Origin: Flavobacterium sp.
GTDB lineage: Bacteria > Bacteroidota > Bacteroidia > Flavobacteriales > Flavobacteriaceae
Length of the DNA: 7,311 bases
Direction of reading: 5' to 3'
Assembly: GCA_012032075.1 (NCBI GenBank)
Contig: JAAURU010000182.1
Location: 1 to 7,311, forward strand
In this document: positions 1 to 6,324 of the stretch, in pieces
Layout of the letters: the number at the start of each line of letters is the position of its first letter
Numbering within the stretch: position 1 is the first letter of the stretch
The notes under the pieces: model-generated
What the model saw: the letters and a program-made list of their open reading frames with translations, nothing else
Told to the model about the DNA's origin: nothing
Databases searched by the model: none
Position numbers and translations under genes: made by a program

Positions 1-30
1 TCTGCTCCGTTACCACTCCGGCACCTCTCC
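1..30 (-). tRNA. tRNA-Ser, 5' part only (cut by window edge)
   Basis: Read on the minus strand, the 30 bases begin with the acceptor strand GGAGAGG, then TG, then a D-arm of the serine type (CCGGAGTGGTAACGGAGC), and stop inside the 5' strand of the anticodon stem (CAGA). This start closely resembles bacterial class II serine tRNAs. The anticodon, variable arm and 3' half lie outside the window, so the isoacceptor cannot be read. The beginning CAGA of the anticodon stem would fit a GCU (AGC/AGU-decoding) serine tRNA, but that is inference. A Bacteroidota-type promoter lies about 37 bases upstream, which supports a real, transcribed gene. A leucine tRNA is the main alternative, since it is also class II. 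Confidence 0.8.
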
Positions 31-66
31 AGTAATCTTACAAAGAACTCATCTTTTTTGCGGTTG

Positions 67-97
67 CAAATCTAAGATTTCATATGTTAATTCACAA
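67..97 (-). promoter_or_regulatory. Promoter of the tRNA-Ser gene
   Basis: On the minus strand, TAGATTTG (67-74) is an exact match to the Bacteroidota -7 box TAnnTTTG. A TTG (95-97) lies 20 bases upstream of it, the usual distance of the -33 element. Transcription would start near position 60, leaving a leader of about 30 bases before the mature tRNA. This is the best match to the promoter consensus in the window. Confidence 0.65.
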
Positions 98-266
98 CAT
101 TTATTTAACTTTTTTTTATAATTTATTTTCATATAATTTAGAATGAACTATTATTCAAACACATAGCATTCAAAATAATTACATAAAGCACTAAACATTT
201 CCTATAAACAACAAGTTTTTTTTAACTAAAAAATACAAAATCATCAGTAAATCCCAATAAAAATAG

Positions 267-274
267 TAAATTCG
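267..274 (+). promoter_or_regulatory. Candidate -7 box of the thiolase gene
   Basis: TAAATTCG differs from TAnnTTTG at one base and sits 24 bases before the thiolase start codon, a normal distance in Bacteroidota. No clear TTG lies at the expected -33 distance, so the call rests on the -7 box and its position only. Confidence 0.35.
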
Positions 275-298
275 CAATTCAATTATAAATCATAAACC

Positions 299-1477
299 AT
301 GAATAAAAAAGTTGTAATAGTAGCTGCTGTAAGAACACCTATAGGAAGTTTTATGGGAGCATTATCTAGTATTCCTGCTACAAAACTAGGAGCAACAGCT
401 ATAAAGGGTGCTTTAAATAAAATTAATTTAGATCCTAAACTTGTAGATGAAGTCTTAATGGGAAATGTTGTTCAAGCAGGAAACGGTCAAGCTCCAGCAA
501 GACAAGCTGCACTTTATGCGGGCATACCTGATACTGTTCCATGTACTACAATCAATAAAGTATGTGCAAGTGGTATGAAAGCAGTGATGCAAGGTGCTCA
601 AGCAATCATGTGTGGAGATGCAGACATTGTAGTCGCTGGTGGAATGGAAAACATGAGTTTAATACCTCATTATGTACACATGAGAAATGGTGTGAAATTT
701 GGACCAAGTACATTAATAGACGGAATGCAAAAAGACGGATTAGTTGACGCTTATGATAATCAAGCTATGGGAACATGTGCTGATTTATGTGCTACTGAAT
801 ATAATATTTCTAGAGAAGAACAAGATAATTTTGCCATTGAATCCTATAAACGTTCAGCAAAAGCTTGGGAAAGTGGTAAATTTGACTCAGAAATCATTCC
901 TGTTGAAGTACCTCAAAGACGTGGAGATGCAATTATAGTATCAAAAGATGAAGAATATACAAATGTAAAGTTAGATAAAATACCAACCCTTTCACCTGCA
1001 TTTACAAAAGATGGAACGGTTACTGCTGCTAATGCTTCAACAATTAATGATGGTGCAGCAGCTTTAATACTAATGAGCGAAGAAAAGGCTCAAAATTTAG
1101 GTTTAAAACCATTAGCTTACATAAAATCATATGCAGATGCTGCTCATGAACCAAAATGGTTTACAACAGCACCTGCTAAAGCTTTACCTAAAGCATTAGA
1201 AAAAGCTGGTTTAAAAACTTCTAATATTGATTTTTTCGAATTTAATGAAGCTTTTGCAGTAGTAGGATTAGCAAATGCTAAAATATTAGATATAGATACA
1301 GCTAAAGTAAACGTAAATGGAGGTGCAGTTTCATTAGGTCATCCACTAGGTTGTTCTGGTGCAAGAATTATTGTAACATTATTAAACGTATTGGAACAAA
1401 ACAATGCTAATTTAGGTGCAGCTGCTATTTGTAATGGTGGTGGTGGAGCATCTGCAATAGTAATTGAAAGAGCTTAA
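299..1477 (+). CDS. Acetyl-CoA C-acetyltransferase (thiolase II)
   Basis: This thiolase reversibly condenses two acetyl-CoA into acetoacetyl-CoA, or splits acetoacetyl-CoA in the degradative direction. It is expected to be a cytosolic tetramer. The 392 residues equal the length of the classic biosynthetic thiolases (AtoB/PhaA type). All catalytic elements are visible: nucleophile Cys89 in KVCASGMK, the NEAFA motif at 316-320, His348 in GHPLGCSGAR, and the acid/base Cys378 in CNGGGGAS. These numbers coincide with those of the well-studied Zoogloea enzyme. At the position of that enzyme's substrate-loop His156 this protein has Ala, followed by the conserved Met157. The start at 299 gives the expected N-terminus (MNKKVVIVAAVRTPIGSF) and is preceded by A-rich sequence without a Shine-Dalgarno, normal for this phylum. 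The neighbours do not show whether it serves synthesis or amino-acid/fatty-acid breakdown, and a broader 3-ketoacyl-CoA thiolase is a less likely alternative. The reading frame is intact. Confidence 0.93.
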   Translation: MNKKVVIVAAVRTPIGSFMGALSSIPATKLGATAIKGALNKINLDPKLVDEVLMGNVVQAGNGQAPARQAALYAGIPDTVPCTTINKVCASGMKAVMQGAQAIMCGDADIVVAGGMENMSLIPHYVHMRNGVKFGPSTLIDGMQKDGLVDAYDNQAMGTCADLCATEYNISREEQDNFAIESYKRSAKAWESGKFDSEIIPVEVPQRRGDAIIVSKDEEYTNVKLDKIPTLSPAFTKDGTVTAANASTINDGAAALILMSEEKAQNLGLKPLAYIKSYADAAHEPKWFTTAPAKALPKALEKAGLKTSNIDFFEFNEAFAVVGLANAKILDIDTAKVNVNGGAVSLGHPLGCSGARIIVTLLNVLEQNNANLGAAAICNGGGGASAIVIERA

Positions 1478-1488
1478 AAAATATTATG

Positions 1489-1530
1489 AATTATGAGTTA
1501 GGAATTGTAGCTTTGTTCTAACTCATAATT
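1489..1530 (+). terminator. Hairpin after the thiolase gene, probable terminator
   Basis: AATTATGAGTTAG (1489-1501) and CTAACTCATAATT (1518-1530) are perfect 13-base inverted copies with a 16-base gap. The right arm runs into TTTTTATTTATATT. The stem is AT-rich but long, and it begins 11 bases after the thiolase stop codon. The reverse orientation is also A/T-flanked, so it could work both ways. The loop contains a promoter-like box for the next gene. Confidence 0.6.
1508..1515 (+). promoter_or_regulatory. Candidate -7 box of the NlpC/P60 peptidase gene
   Basis: TAGCTTTG matches TAnnTTTG exactly and lies 33 bases before the start codon at 1549. A poor -33 candidate (TATG, 1485-1488) sits 19 bases upstream. 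The box lies mostly in the loop of the preceding hairpin, so a terminator and the next gene's promoter would share the same DNA. Confidence 0.4.
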
Positions 1531-1548
1531 TTTATTTATATTACGCAA

Positions 1549-2310
1549 ATGTTTGGAATTTGTAATCTAGCAATAGTTCCTATAAGGCTTGAAGCATCAG
1601 ACAGAAGTGAACAAGTTTCCCAGTTGCTTTTTGGTGACCACTTTAAGATTATTGAACAAACTGAAAAATGGACTAAGATTGAAGTAGCTTTTGATAATTA
1701 CATTGGCTGGATTGATAATAAACAATATTTTGAAATAAATGAGGAACAGTTTCATACGATTGAAAATGCTCCTGAAATTTTAAATAGTGATTTAATTGAA
1801 TACATTTCTACACCAAATAATCAGTTAATTCCTATACCGTTAGGCAGTTGTATATCTTTCTTAGATAATGATAGTATTAACAGAAACAATTATTCTTTTG
1901 AAGGATTAAAAACTTGTGGAATTAAAGACAAATCAAATCTAATAAAAACTGCTTTTATGTATTTGAATGCCCCTTACTTATGGGGTGGAAAAACTCCGTT
2001 TGGAATTGATTGTTCTGGTTTTACACAAATGGTTTATAAACTGAATGGTTATAAAATTTTAAGAGATGCATCTCAACAATCTGCACAAGGTGATGCTCTT
2101 AGTTTTATTGAAGAAAGTGAACCAGGAGACTTAGCCTTTTTTGATAATGAAGAAGGTTCAATAATTCATGTTGGCATAATGATGGAAGATAATTATATTA
2201 TTCATGCATCTGGAAAAGTTAGAGTTGATCGTTTAGACCATCTTGGCATTTATAACGCAGAAACAAATAGGCATACTCATAAATTAAGAGTCATAAAAAA
2301 AATTATATAA
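1549..2310 (+). CDS. C40 family (NlpC/P60) cysteine peptidase with N-terminal SH3-like domains
   Basis: This is a predicted peptidase of cell-wall peptides, resembling YkfC-type gamma-D-glutamyl-L-diamino-acid endopeptidases. Residues about 1-60 read as a bacterial SH3-like domain (VPIRLEASDRSEQVSQLLFGD, then WTKIEV and YIGWI). Residues about 80-125 may be a second, more divergent SH3-like segment. The NlpC/P60 domain covers about 128-253. Its catalytic Cys155 lies in GIDCSGF after the family motif PYLWGG, with His207 in HVGIMM and a third polar residue, His219, in IIHASG. The total of 253 residues fits this architecture. No signal peptide or lipobox is visible: the N-terminus enters the SH3 fold directly. 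That suggests a cytoplasmic role in recycling muropeptides rather than an exported hydrolase, which is inference. The start at 1549 gives the SH3 fold from its first strand. The gene is 71 bp after the thiolase gene but separated from it by a hairpin, so it is probably transcribed on its own. Confidence 0.88.
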   Translation: MFGICNLAIVPIRLEASDRSEQVSQLLFGDHFKIIEQTEKWTKIEVAFDNYIGWIDNKQYFEINEEQFHTIENAPEILNSDLIEYISTPNNQLIPIPLGSCISFLDNDSINRNNYSFEGLKTCGIKDKSNLIKTAFMYLNAPYLWGGKTPFGIDCSGFTQMVYKLNGYKILRDASQQSAQGDALSFIEESEPGDLAFFDNEEGSIIHVGIMMEDNYIIHASGKVRVDRLDHLGIYNAETNRHTHKLRVIKKII

Positions 2311-2338
2311 AAAAACGGAGCTGTAATGCTCCGTTTTT
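2311..2338. terminator. Bidirectional rho-independent terminator
   Basis: AAAAACGGAGC (2311-2321) pairs perfectly with GCTCCGTTTTT (2328-2338) around a 6-base loop. The GC-rich core is flanked by A5/T5, so a U-tract follows the stem whichever strand is transcribed. It starts immediately after the peptidase stop codon and lies 27 bases beyond the stop of the convergent TPR gene, so it serves both. Confidence 0.88.
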
Positions 2339-2364
2339 GAATGTAATTACTACTACAATTTATA

Positions 2365-3476
2365 TTATTTGATAGTAGCTAATTTGTCTTTCATATCTAG
2401 AACCTCATAAGCCGATTTTAATATGTTTTTTGTATTAGCATCTGTAGGTTTTAATTGATGAGCTTTTTCTAAATAGGGTAATGAGGATTTAAATAGTGAT
2501 TTTCTTTTCCCCATTAATTCATCAAATTTTGCTTTATCTTTACTCTCAAGATTTTTATTAATTTCATCTACAATAGCAGCTTCACCTTTTAAATAATTGT
2601 ATGCTAAATCAAAATACAATTGAAACTCACCATCGATTAATTCTTGATCATTAGGATTTAATGCTTTTGCTTCTTGTAAAGCTTTTTTAGTTTTTTCAAT
2701 GTCTTTATTTTGTAATGCTATTAAAGCTAACATTCTATAAACATCTGGCTTTTTAGAATCCATTTTTACATTTCGAGGTTTTTCTGCTATCTTTAAACTT
2801 ATCATTCTTGCTCTATCTTCTTCACTAGGATATAATTCTTCTTTACCGTTAGCTACATTAGTGGCATAATAATTAACTCCGTTTTATGATAGTCACTATC
2901 TCTTAAATCTTCATAAAATTTCTCAGCTAATAAGTAATCTTGCGCTTGAACAGCTAATTGAGCAGAATTTTCAAGTGCAAGACCTTCGTGTTTAGGATCA
3001 AAAACGTATAAGTTATGAAACATCAAAGATGCTTCTCTATATTTTTTATCATCAAAAAGTTTTGAACCAGATGCATAAAGGAAATCTCTAAATTCTGCCT
3101 TTTCTTTAATTATATAGTCAGTTAGAATCTTTTTTCCTGATTTTTTTTCGAATTCAAGCGTGTTATCAAGAATACTACCATAAGCTGCTAAAAAATCTGG
3201 ATTAAAGAATTTTGTTTTATCACTGTCAGACTGATTTTCACCTTTTGATGCAAATTCAAGAGCTGGAAAAATTGTTTTATAAAATTTAGCATATACTTTA
3301 TCCGATTCACTTGATGCAACACTACTTAATTTATCAGAAGCTTCTTTATATGTTTTTAATTCTTCTTCTGTAATTTGCTCTTTTTCATAAATTTTTTTTA
3401 ATGTCTTCAACTCATCTTTTTGTGCATAAGTTGCTAATGAGAGTATAATAGATACTCCAAGAAATAATTGTTTCAT
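2365..3476 (-). pseudogene. Secreted TPR-type protein, broken by one frameshift
   Basis: On the minus strand two open frames, 3476-2853 and one ending at 2365, belong to one protein. The first reads from a signal peptide (MKQLFLGVSIILSLATYAQ, cleavage expected after Ala18) through helical repeats and then leaves its frame near 2878-2886. The frame that continues, GVNYYATNVANGKEELYPS, joins directly to the downstream part (SLKIAEKPRN and onward). Restoring one missing base gives 370 residues without a stop. Tetratricopeptide-like character is seen at about 145-195 (FDDKKYREASLMFHNLYVFDP) and in the C-terminal part (VYRMLALIALQNKDIEKTKK, then SLPYLEKAHQLKPTDANTKN). It is probably a periplasmic or cell-surface scaffold; the partner is unknown and I do not recognise a named gene. 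It follows gyrA by 63 bp with no clear promoter. The change is either a recent mutation or a sequencing error. Confidence 0.8.
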
Positions 3477-3509
3477 TTGTTTATTTTTTTATAGTTTCAA
3501 TTTTAATAT

Positions 3510-3536
3510 AAAGCCCAAAATAAATTTTGGGGCTTT
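3510..3536 (-). terminator. Hairpin after gyrA, probable weak terminator
   Basis: AAAGCCC and AAAAT pair with ATTTT and GGGGCTTT around a short A-rich loop. One strand has three C where the other has four G, leaving one bulged base. In the gyrA direction the stem is followed only by TTTATATT, a weak U-tract, while the opposite direction has TTTTT. It starts a few bases past the gyrA stop, so termination before the TPR gene may be partial. Confidence 0.5.
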
Positions 3537-3539
3537 TTG

Positions 3540-6071
3540 CTATTCCTGTGATTCATCTGCTATATTTGAATCAATATCTGTGCCACTTTCATCTGCATCA
3601 ATAACCTCTTCTTCTTGAAGGACTTTTGTAACTGCAGCTATAGAGTCATTTCCTTTAATATTAATAAGACGAACTCCTTGTGTAGCTCTACCCATTACTC
3701 TAAGATCAGCAATTGCCATTCTAATAGTTAAACCAGATTTATTAATAATCATTAAATCATCTGTATCAGTTACAGCGTTAATTGCTATTAAAGCACCCGT
3801 TTTATCTGTTAGATTAAGTGTTTTAACACCTTTTCCTCCTCTATTAGTTACTCTATATACTGGTTCCCCATCTTCTTCTAATTTTGTTCTTTTACCGTAT
3901 CCGTTTTCGGTTACAACCAAAATTTGAGAATCATTAATATCATTTTCATCAATAGAAACCATTCCTATTACTTCATCTTCATCATTTGCTAATGTAATTC
4001 CTCTTACACCAGAAGCTGTTCTTCCCATAGGTCTAGTTTTACTTTCTTCAAATCGAACTAATTTACCCGATTTAACAGCTAATAAAACATGACTATTTCC
4101 AGTAGTTAGTTTTGCTTCTAATAATTCATCATCATCTTTTATAGTAATAGCATTAATACCATTTACTCTAGGACGAGAATATTGCTCTAAAGAAGTCTTT
4201 TTAACTTGACCCTTTTTAGTAGCCATAATTACATAATGACTATTAATATAATCTTCATCTTTTAAATCTTGAGTACAAATGAAAGCTTTCACTTTATCAT
4301 CTGGTTCAATATTTATTAGATTTTGTATTGCTCTTCCTTTACTAGCTTTTGTTCCCTCTGGGATTTCAAAAACTCGCATCCAATAACATTTCCCTTTCTG
4401 AGTAAAATACATTAAATATTGATGGTTAGTCGCTACAAATAAATGCTCTAAGAAATCTTGATCTCTTGTAGCCGCACTTTTTTGACCTACTCCTCCTCTA
4501 TTTTGTGTTTTGTATTCAGTTAATGAAGTTCGTTTAATATAACCAGCATGAGAAATTGTAATAACGACTTGTTCATCGGCAATTAAATCTTCAATACTTA
4601 CATCTCCACCAGCATATTCAATTTGAGAACGTCTTTCATCACCATATTTCTCTTTCATTTCAGCTAATTCTGTTTTGATAAGCTCCATTCTCAATTCTTT
4701 ACTTGCCAATAATTCTTTCAATTCATTAATTAACTTCATGATATCTTCATATTCAGCACGTAATTTATCTTGTTCTAGTCCAGTTAATTGACGAAGACGC
4801 ATTTCAACAATAGCTCGAGCTTGAATTTCTGATAATTTAAAACGTTCTATCAATTTAATTCTTGCTTCCTCACCATCTTTAGAAGAACGAATTAATGCGA
4901 TAACTTCATCAATATTATCAGAAGCAATAATTAATCCTTCTAAAATATGCGCTCTTTCCTCTGCTTTTCTTAATTCATATTGTGCTCTACGAATTACAAC
5001 TTCATGTCTATGCTCTACAAAATGATGAATTAAATCTTTTAAATTTAACATTTCTGGTCTTCCTTTTACAAGTGCAATATTGTTTACACTAAAAGAAGAT
5101 TGTAATTGTGTGTACTTATAAAGTGTATTTAAAACAACATTTGGAACTGCATCACGCTTTAATTCATAAACAATTCGCATTCCGTTTCTATCCGATTCAT
5201 CACGAATAGTGGCAATACCTTCAATTTTTTTCTCATTCACTAAGTCAGCCGTTTTCTTAATCATATCGGCTTTATTGACTTGATAAGGAATTTCAGTAAC
5301 AATAATAGCTTCTCTATTATTTGATTCTTCAAAACCAGCTTTGGCACGCATAACAATACGACCTCTTCCTGTTTTGAAAGCTTCTCTTACTCCTTCATAG
5401 CCATAGATAATACCTCCTGTAGGAAAATCTGGAGCTTTTACATATTGCATTAATTCATCAATCTCAATATCATTATTATCAATGTAAGCTAATGTTCCAT
5501 CAATCACTTCAGAAATATTATGTGGAGGCATATTTGTTGCCATACCTACTGCAATACCAGAAGCTCCATTTATTAATAAAGTAGGAACTTTAGTTGGTAA
5601 AACCTTAGGTTCTTCTAATGAATCATCAAAATTCAATTGAAAATCTACTGTTTCTTTTTCGATATCTGCCAACATGTCTTCAGATATCTTACGCATTCTA
5701 GCTTCAGTATAACGCATTGCTGCCGGACTGTCACCATCTACAGAACCAAAGTTACCTTGACCATCAACCATTAAATAACGTAAACTCCATTCTTGAGCCA
5801 TACGCACCATAGCATCATATACAGAAGTATCTCCATGTGGGTGATATTTACCCAAAACTTCTCCTACAATCCTAGCGGATTTTTTATAAGCACTATTAGA
5901 ACGAATTCCTAATTCATGCATACCAAATAATACTCTTCGATGTACAGGTTTTAACCCATCTCTAACATCTGGAAGCGCTCTTGATACAATAACTGACATT
6001 GAATAGTCAATGTAAGCTGACTTCATTTCATCTTCAATGTTAATAGGAATTAACTTTTCTCCTTCAGACAT
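3540..6071 (-). CDS. gyrA: DNA gyrase subunit A
   Basis: GyrA is the cutting and rejoining subunit of type II topoisomerase (A2B2 with GyrB), which introduces negative supercoils using ATP. The frame is intact at 843 residues, a normal length for the family. The N-terminal winged-helix/tower region (about 1-490) opens with IDYSMSVIVSRALPDVRDGL. The catalytic Tyr121 follows Arg120 in AAMRYTEARM. The quinolone-interacting segment HPHGDTSVYD has Thr82 and Asp86, equivalent to E. coli Ser83 and Asp87. The C-terminal DNA-wrapping propeller (about 500-815) starts with the GyrA box variant QNRGGVG (523-529), and a similar TNRGGKG lies at 742-748. The protein ends in an acidic tail (about 819-843, rich in Glu/Asp). 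The start MSEGEKLIPINIEDEMKSAY is typical. gyrA is divergent from clpC, and the TPR gene follows it. ParC is the main paralogue, but the GyrA box and acidic tail favour GyrA. Confidence 0.97.
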   Translation of the reverse strand: MSEGEKLIPINIEDEMKSAYIDYSMSVIVSRALPDVRDGLKPVHRRVLFGMHELGIRSNSAYKKSARIVGEVLGKYHPHGDTSVYDAMVRMAQEWSLRYLMVDGQGNFGSVDGDSPAAMRYTEARMRKISEDMLADIEKETVDFQLNFDDSLEEPKVLPTKVPTLLINGASGIAVGMATNMPPHNISEVIDGTLAYIDNNDIEIDELMQYVKAPDFPTGGIIYGYEGVREAFKTGRGRIVMRAKAGFEESNNREAIIVTEIPYQVNKADMIKKTADLVNEKKIEGIATIRDESDRNGMRIVYELKRDAVPNVVLNTLYKYTQLQSSFSVNNIALVKGRPEMLNLKDLIHHFVEHRHEVVIRRAQYELRKAEERAHILEGLIIASDNIDEVIALIRSSKDGEEARIKLIERFKLSEIQARAIVEMRLRQLTGLEQDKLRAEYEDIMKLINELKELLASKELRMELIKTELAEMKEKYGDERRSQIEYAGGDVSIEDLIADEQVVITISHAGYIKRTSLTEYKTQNRGGVGQKSAATRDQDFLEHLFVATNHQYLMYFTQKGKCYWMRVFEIPEGTKASKGRAIQNLINIEPDDKVKAFICTQDLKDEDYINSHYVIMATKKGQVKKTSLEQYSRPRVNGINAITIKDDDELLEAKLTTGNSHVLLAVKSGKLVRFEESKTRPMGRTASGVRGITLANDEDEVIGMVSIDENDINDSQILVVTENGYGKRTKLEEDGEPVYRVTNRGGKGVKTLNLTDKTGALIAINAVTDTDDLMIINKSGLTIRMAIADLRVMGRATQGVRLINIKGNDSIAAVTKVLQEEEVIDADESGTDIDSNIADESQE

Positions 6072-6110
6072 AAGTATTTATATTAAAATTATATTTTCTT
6101 GTAAAACGTG

Positions 6111-6139
6111 CCAATATACGGCTTTTTGATTTTTTTCAA
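6111..6139 (-). promoter_or_regulatory. Candidate gyrA promoter
   Basis: On the minus strand, TATATTGG (6111-6118) differs from TAnnTTTG at one base, and a TTG (6137-6139) lies 18 bases upstream. Transcription would start near 6104, about 33 bases before the gyrA start codon. The box follows CCG and is followed by CACG, a somewhat GC-richer context than the surrounding AT-rich spacer. Confidence 0.42.
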
Positions 6140-6152
6140 TTCTTTTAAAAGA

Positions 6153-6160
6153 TAAATTTG
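6153..6160 (+). promoter_or_regulatory. Candidate distal -7 box of clpC
   Basis: TAAATTTG is an exact match to TAnnTTTG. The nearest upstream TTG (ending at 6128) is 24 bases away, slightly too far for the usual spacing. Transcription from here would start near 6167, giving a leader of about 158 bases that contains the inverted repeat at 6169-6213. Confidence 0.4.
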
Positions 6161-6168
6161 AACGATTT

Positions 6169-6213
6169 ATTAACAATTTAGTATTGAAAAATCAACTGAA
6201 AAGAATTGTTAAT
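6169..6213 (+). repeat. Inverted repeat with following T-run in the clpC leader
   Basis: ATTAACAATT (6169-6178) and AATTGTTAAT (6204-6213) are perfect 10-base inverted copies 25 bases apart. The second arm is followed by TGTTTTTTT. It could be a weak hairpin acting as an attenuator, or an operator for a dimeric repressor. The stem has only two G/C pairs, so chance in AT-rich DNA is a serious alternative. Confidence 0.35.
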
Positions 6214-6273
6214 TGTTTTTTTATGTCATATTTTTTTTGTCTCTTAGCTATGGATACCAAAATAGGCATATTT

Positions 6274-6305
6274 TTTGCATATTATCTCATATCTTACTAT
6301 ATTTA
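6274..6305 (+). promoter_or_regulatory. Candidate proximal clpC promoter
   Basis: TTTG (6274-6277) lies exactly 20 bases before TATATTTA (6298-6305), which matches TAnnTTTG except for its last base. Transcription would start near 6312, leaving about 13 bases before the ATG at 6325. The spacing is better than at the distal box but the -7 match is less exact. Either or both may be used. Confidence 0.4.
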
Positions 6306-6324
6306 CAAATACAATTTATTACAC

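Larger units (their letters stand above)
31..298. other. Divergent intergenic region, tRNA-Ser / thiolase
   Basis: A very AT-rich spacer of 268 bp lies between the leftward tRNA gene and the rightward thiolase gene. It holds the tRNA promoter at its left end and a weaker promoter candidate for the thiolase at its right end. I see no open reading frame, strong inverted repeat, riboswitch-like conserved segment or tandem repeat in the middle part (about 100-260), only T-runs and A-runs. Confidence 0.6.

Noticed and set aside
31..298. A possible riboswitch or small RNA gene in the spacer before the thiolase gene.
   Set aside because: I found no conserved structural core, stable hairpin or terminator there; the middle is simple A/T runs.
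562..938. Two short plus-strand open frames (562-747 and 744-938) inside the thiolase gene.
   Set aside because: They overlap a fully conserved enzyme in another frame, have no promoter of their own, and their translations resemble no known domain.
1489..1530. The 13-base inverted arms as ends of a small insertion element.
   Set aside because: Only 16 bases separate the arms, no target-site duplication is visible, and the position directly after a stop codon fits a terminator better.
6184..6324. In-frame upstream extension of the clpC frame, starting at a TTG and rich in Phe, Tyr and Ile, which resembles a membrane segment.
   Set aside because: ClpC proteins begin at the MDDNFSPRV-type start, here the ATG at 6325. 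The extension overlaps the promoter candidates, and AT-rich non-coding DNA read by chance gives just such hydrophobic codons.
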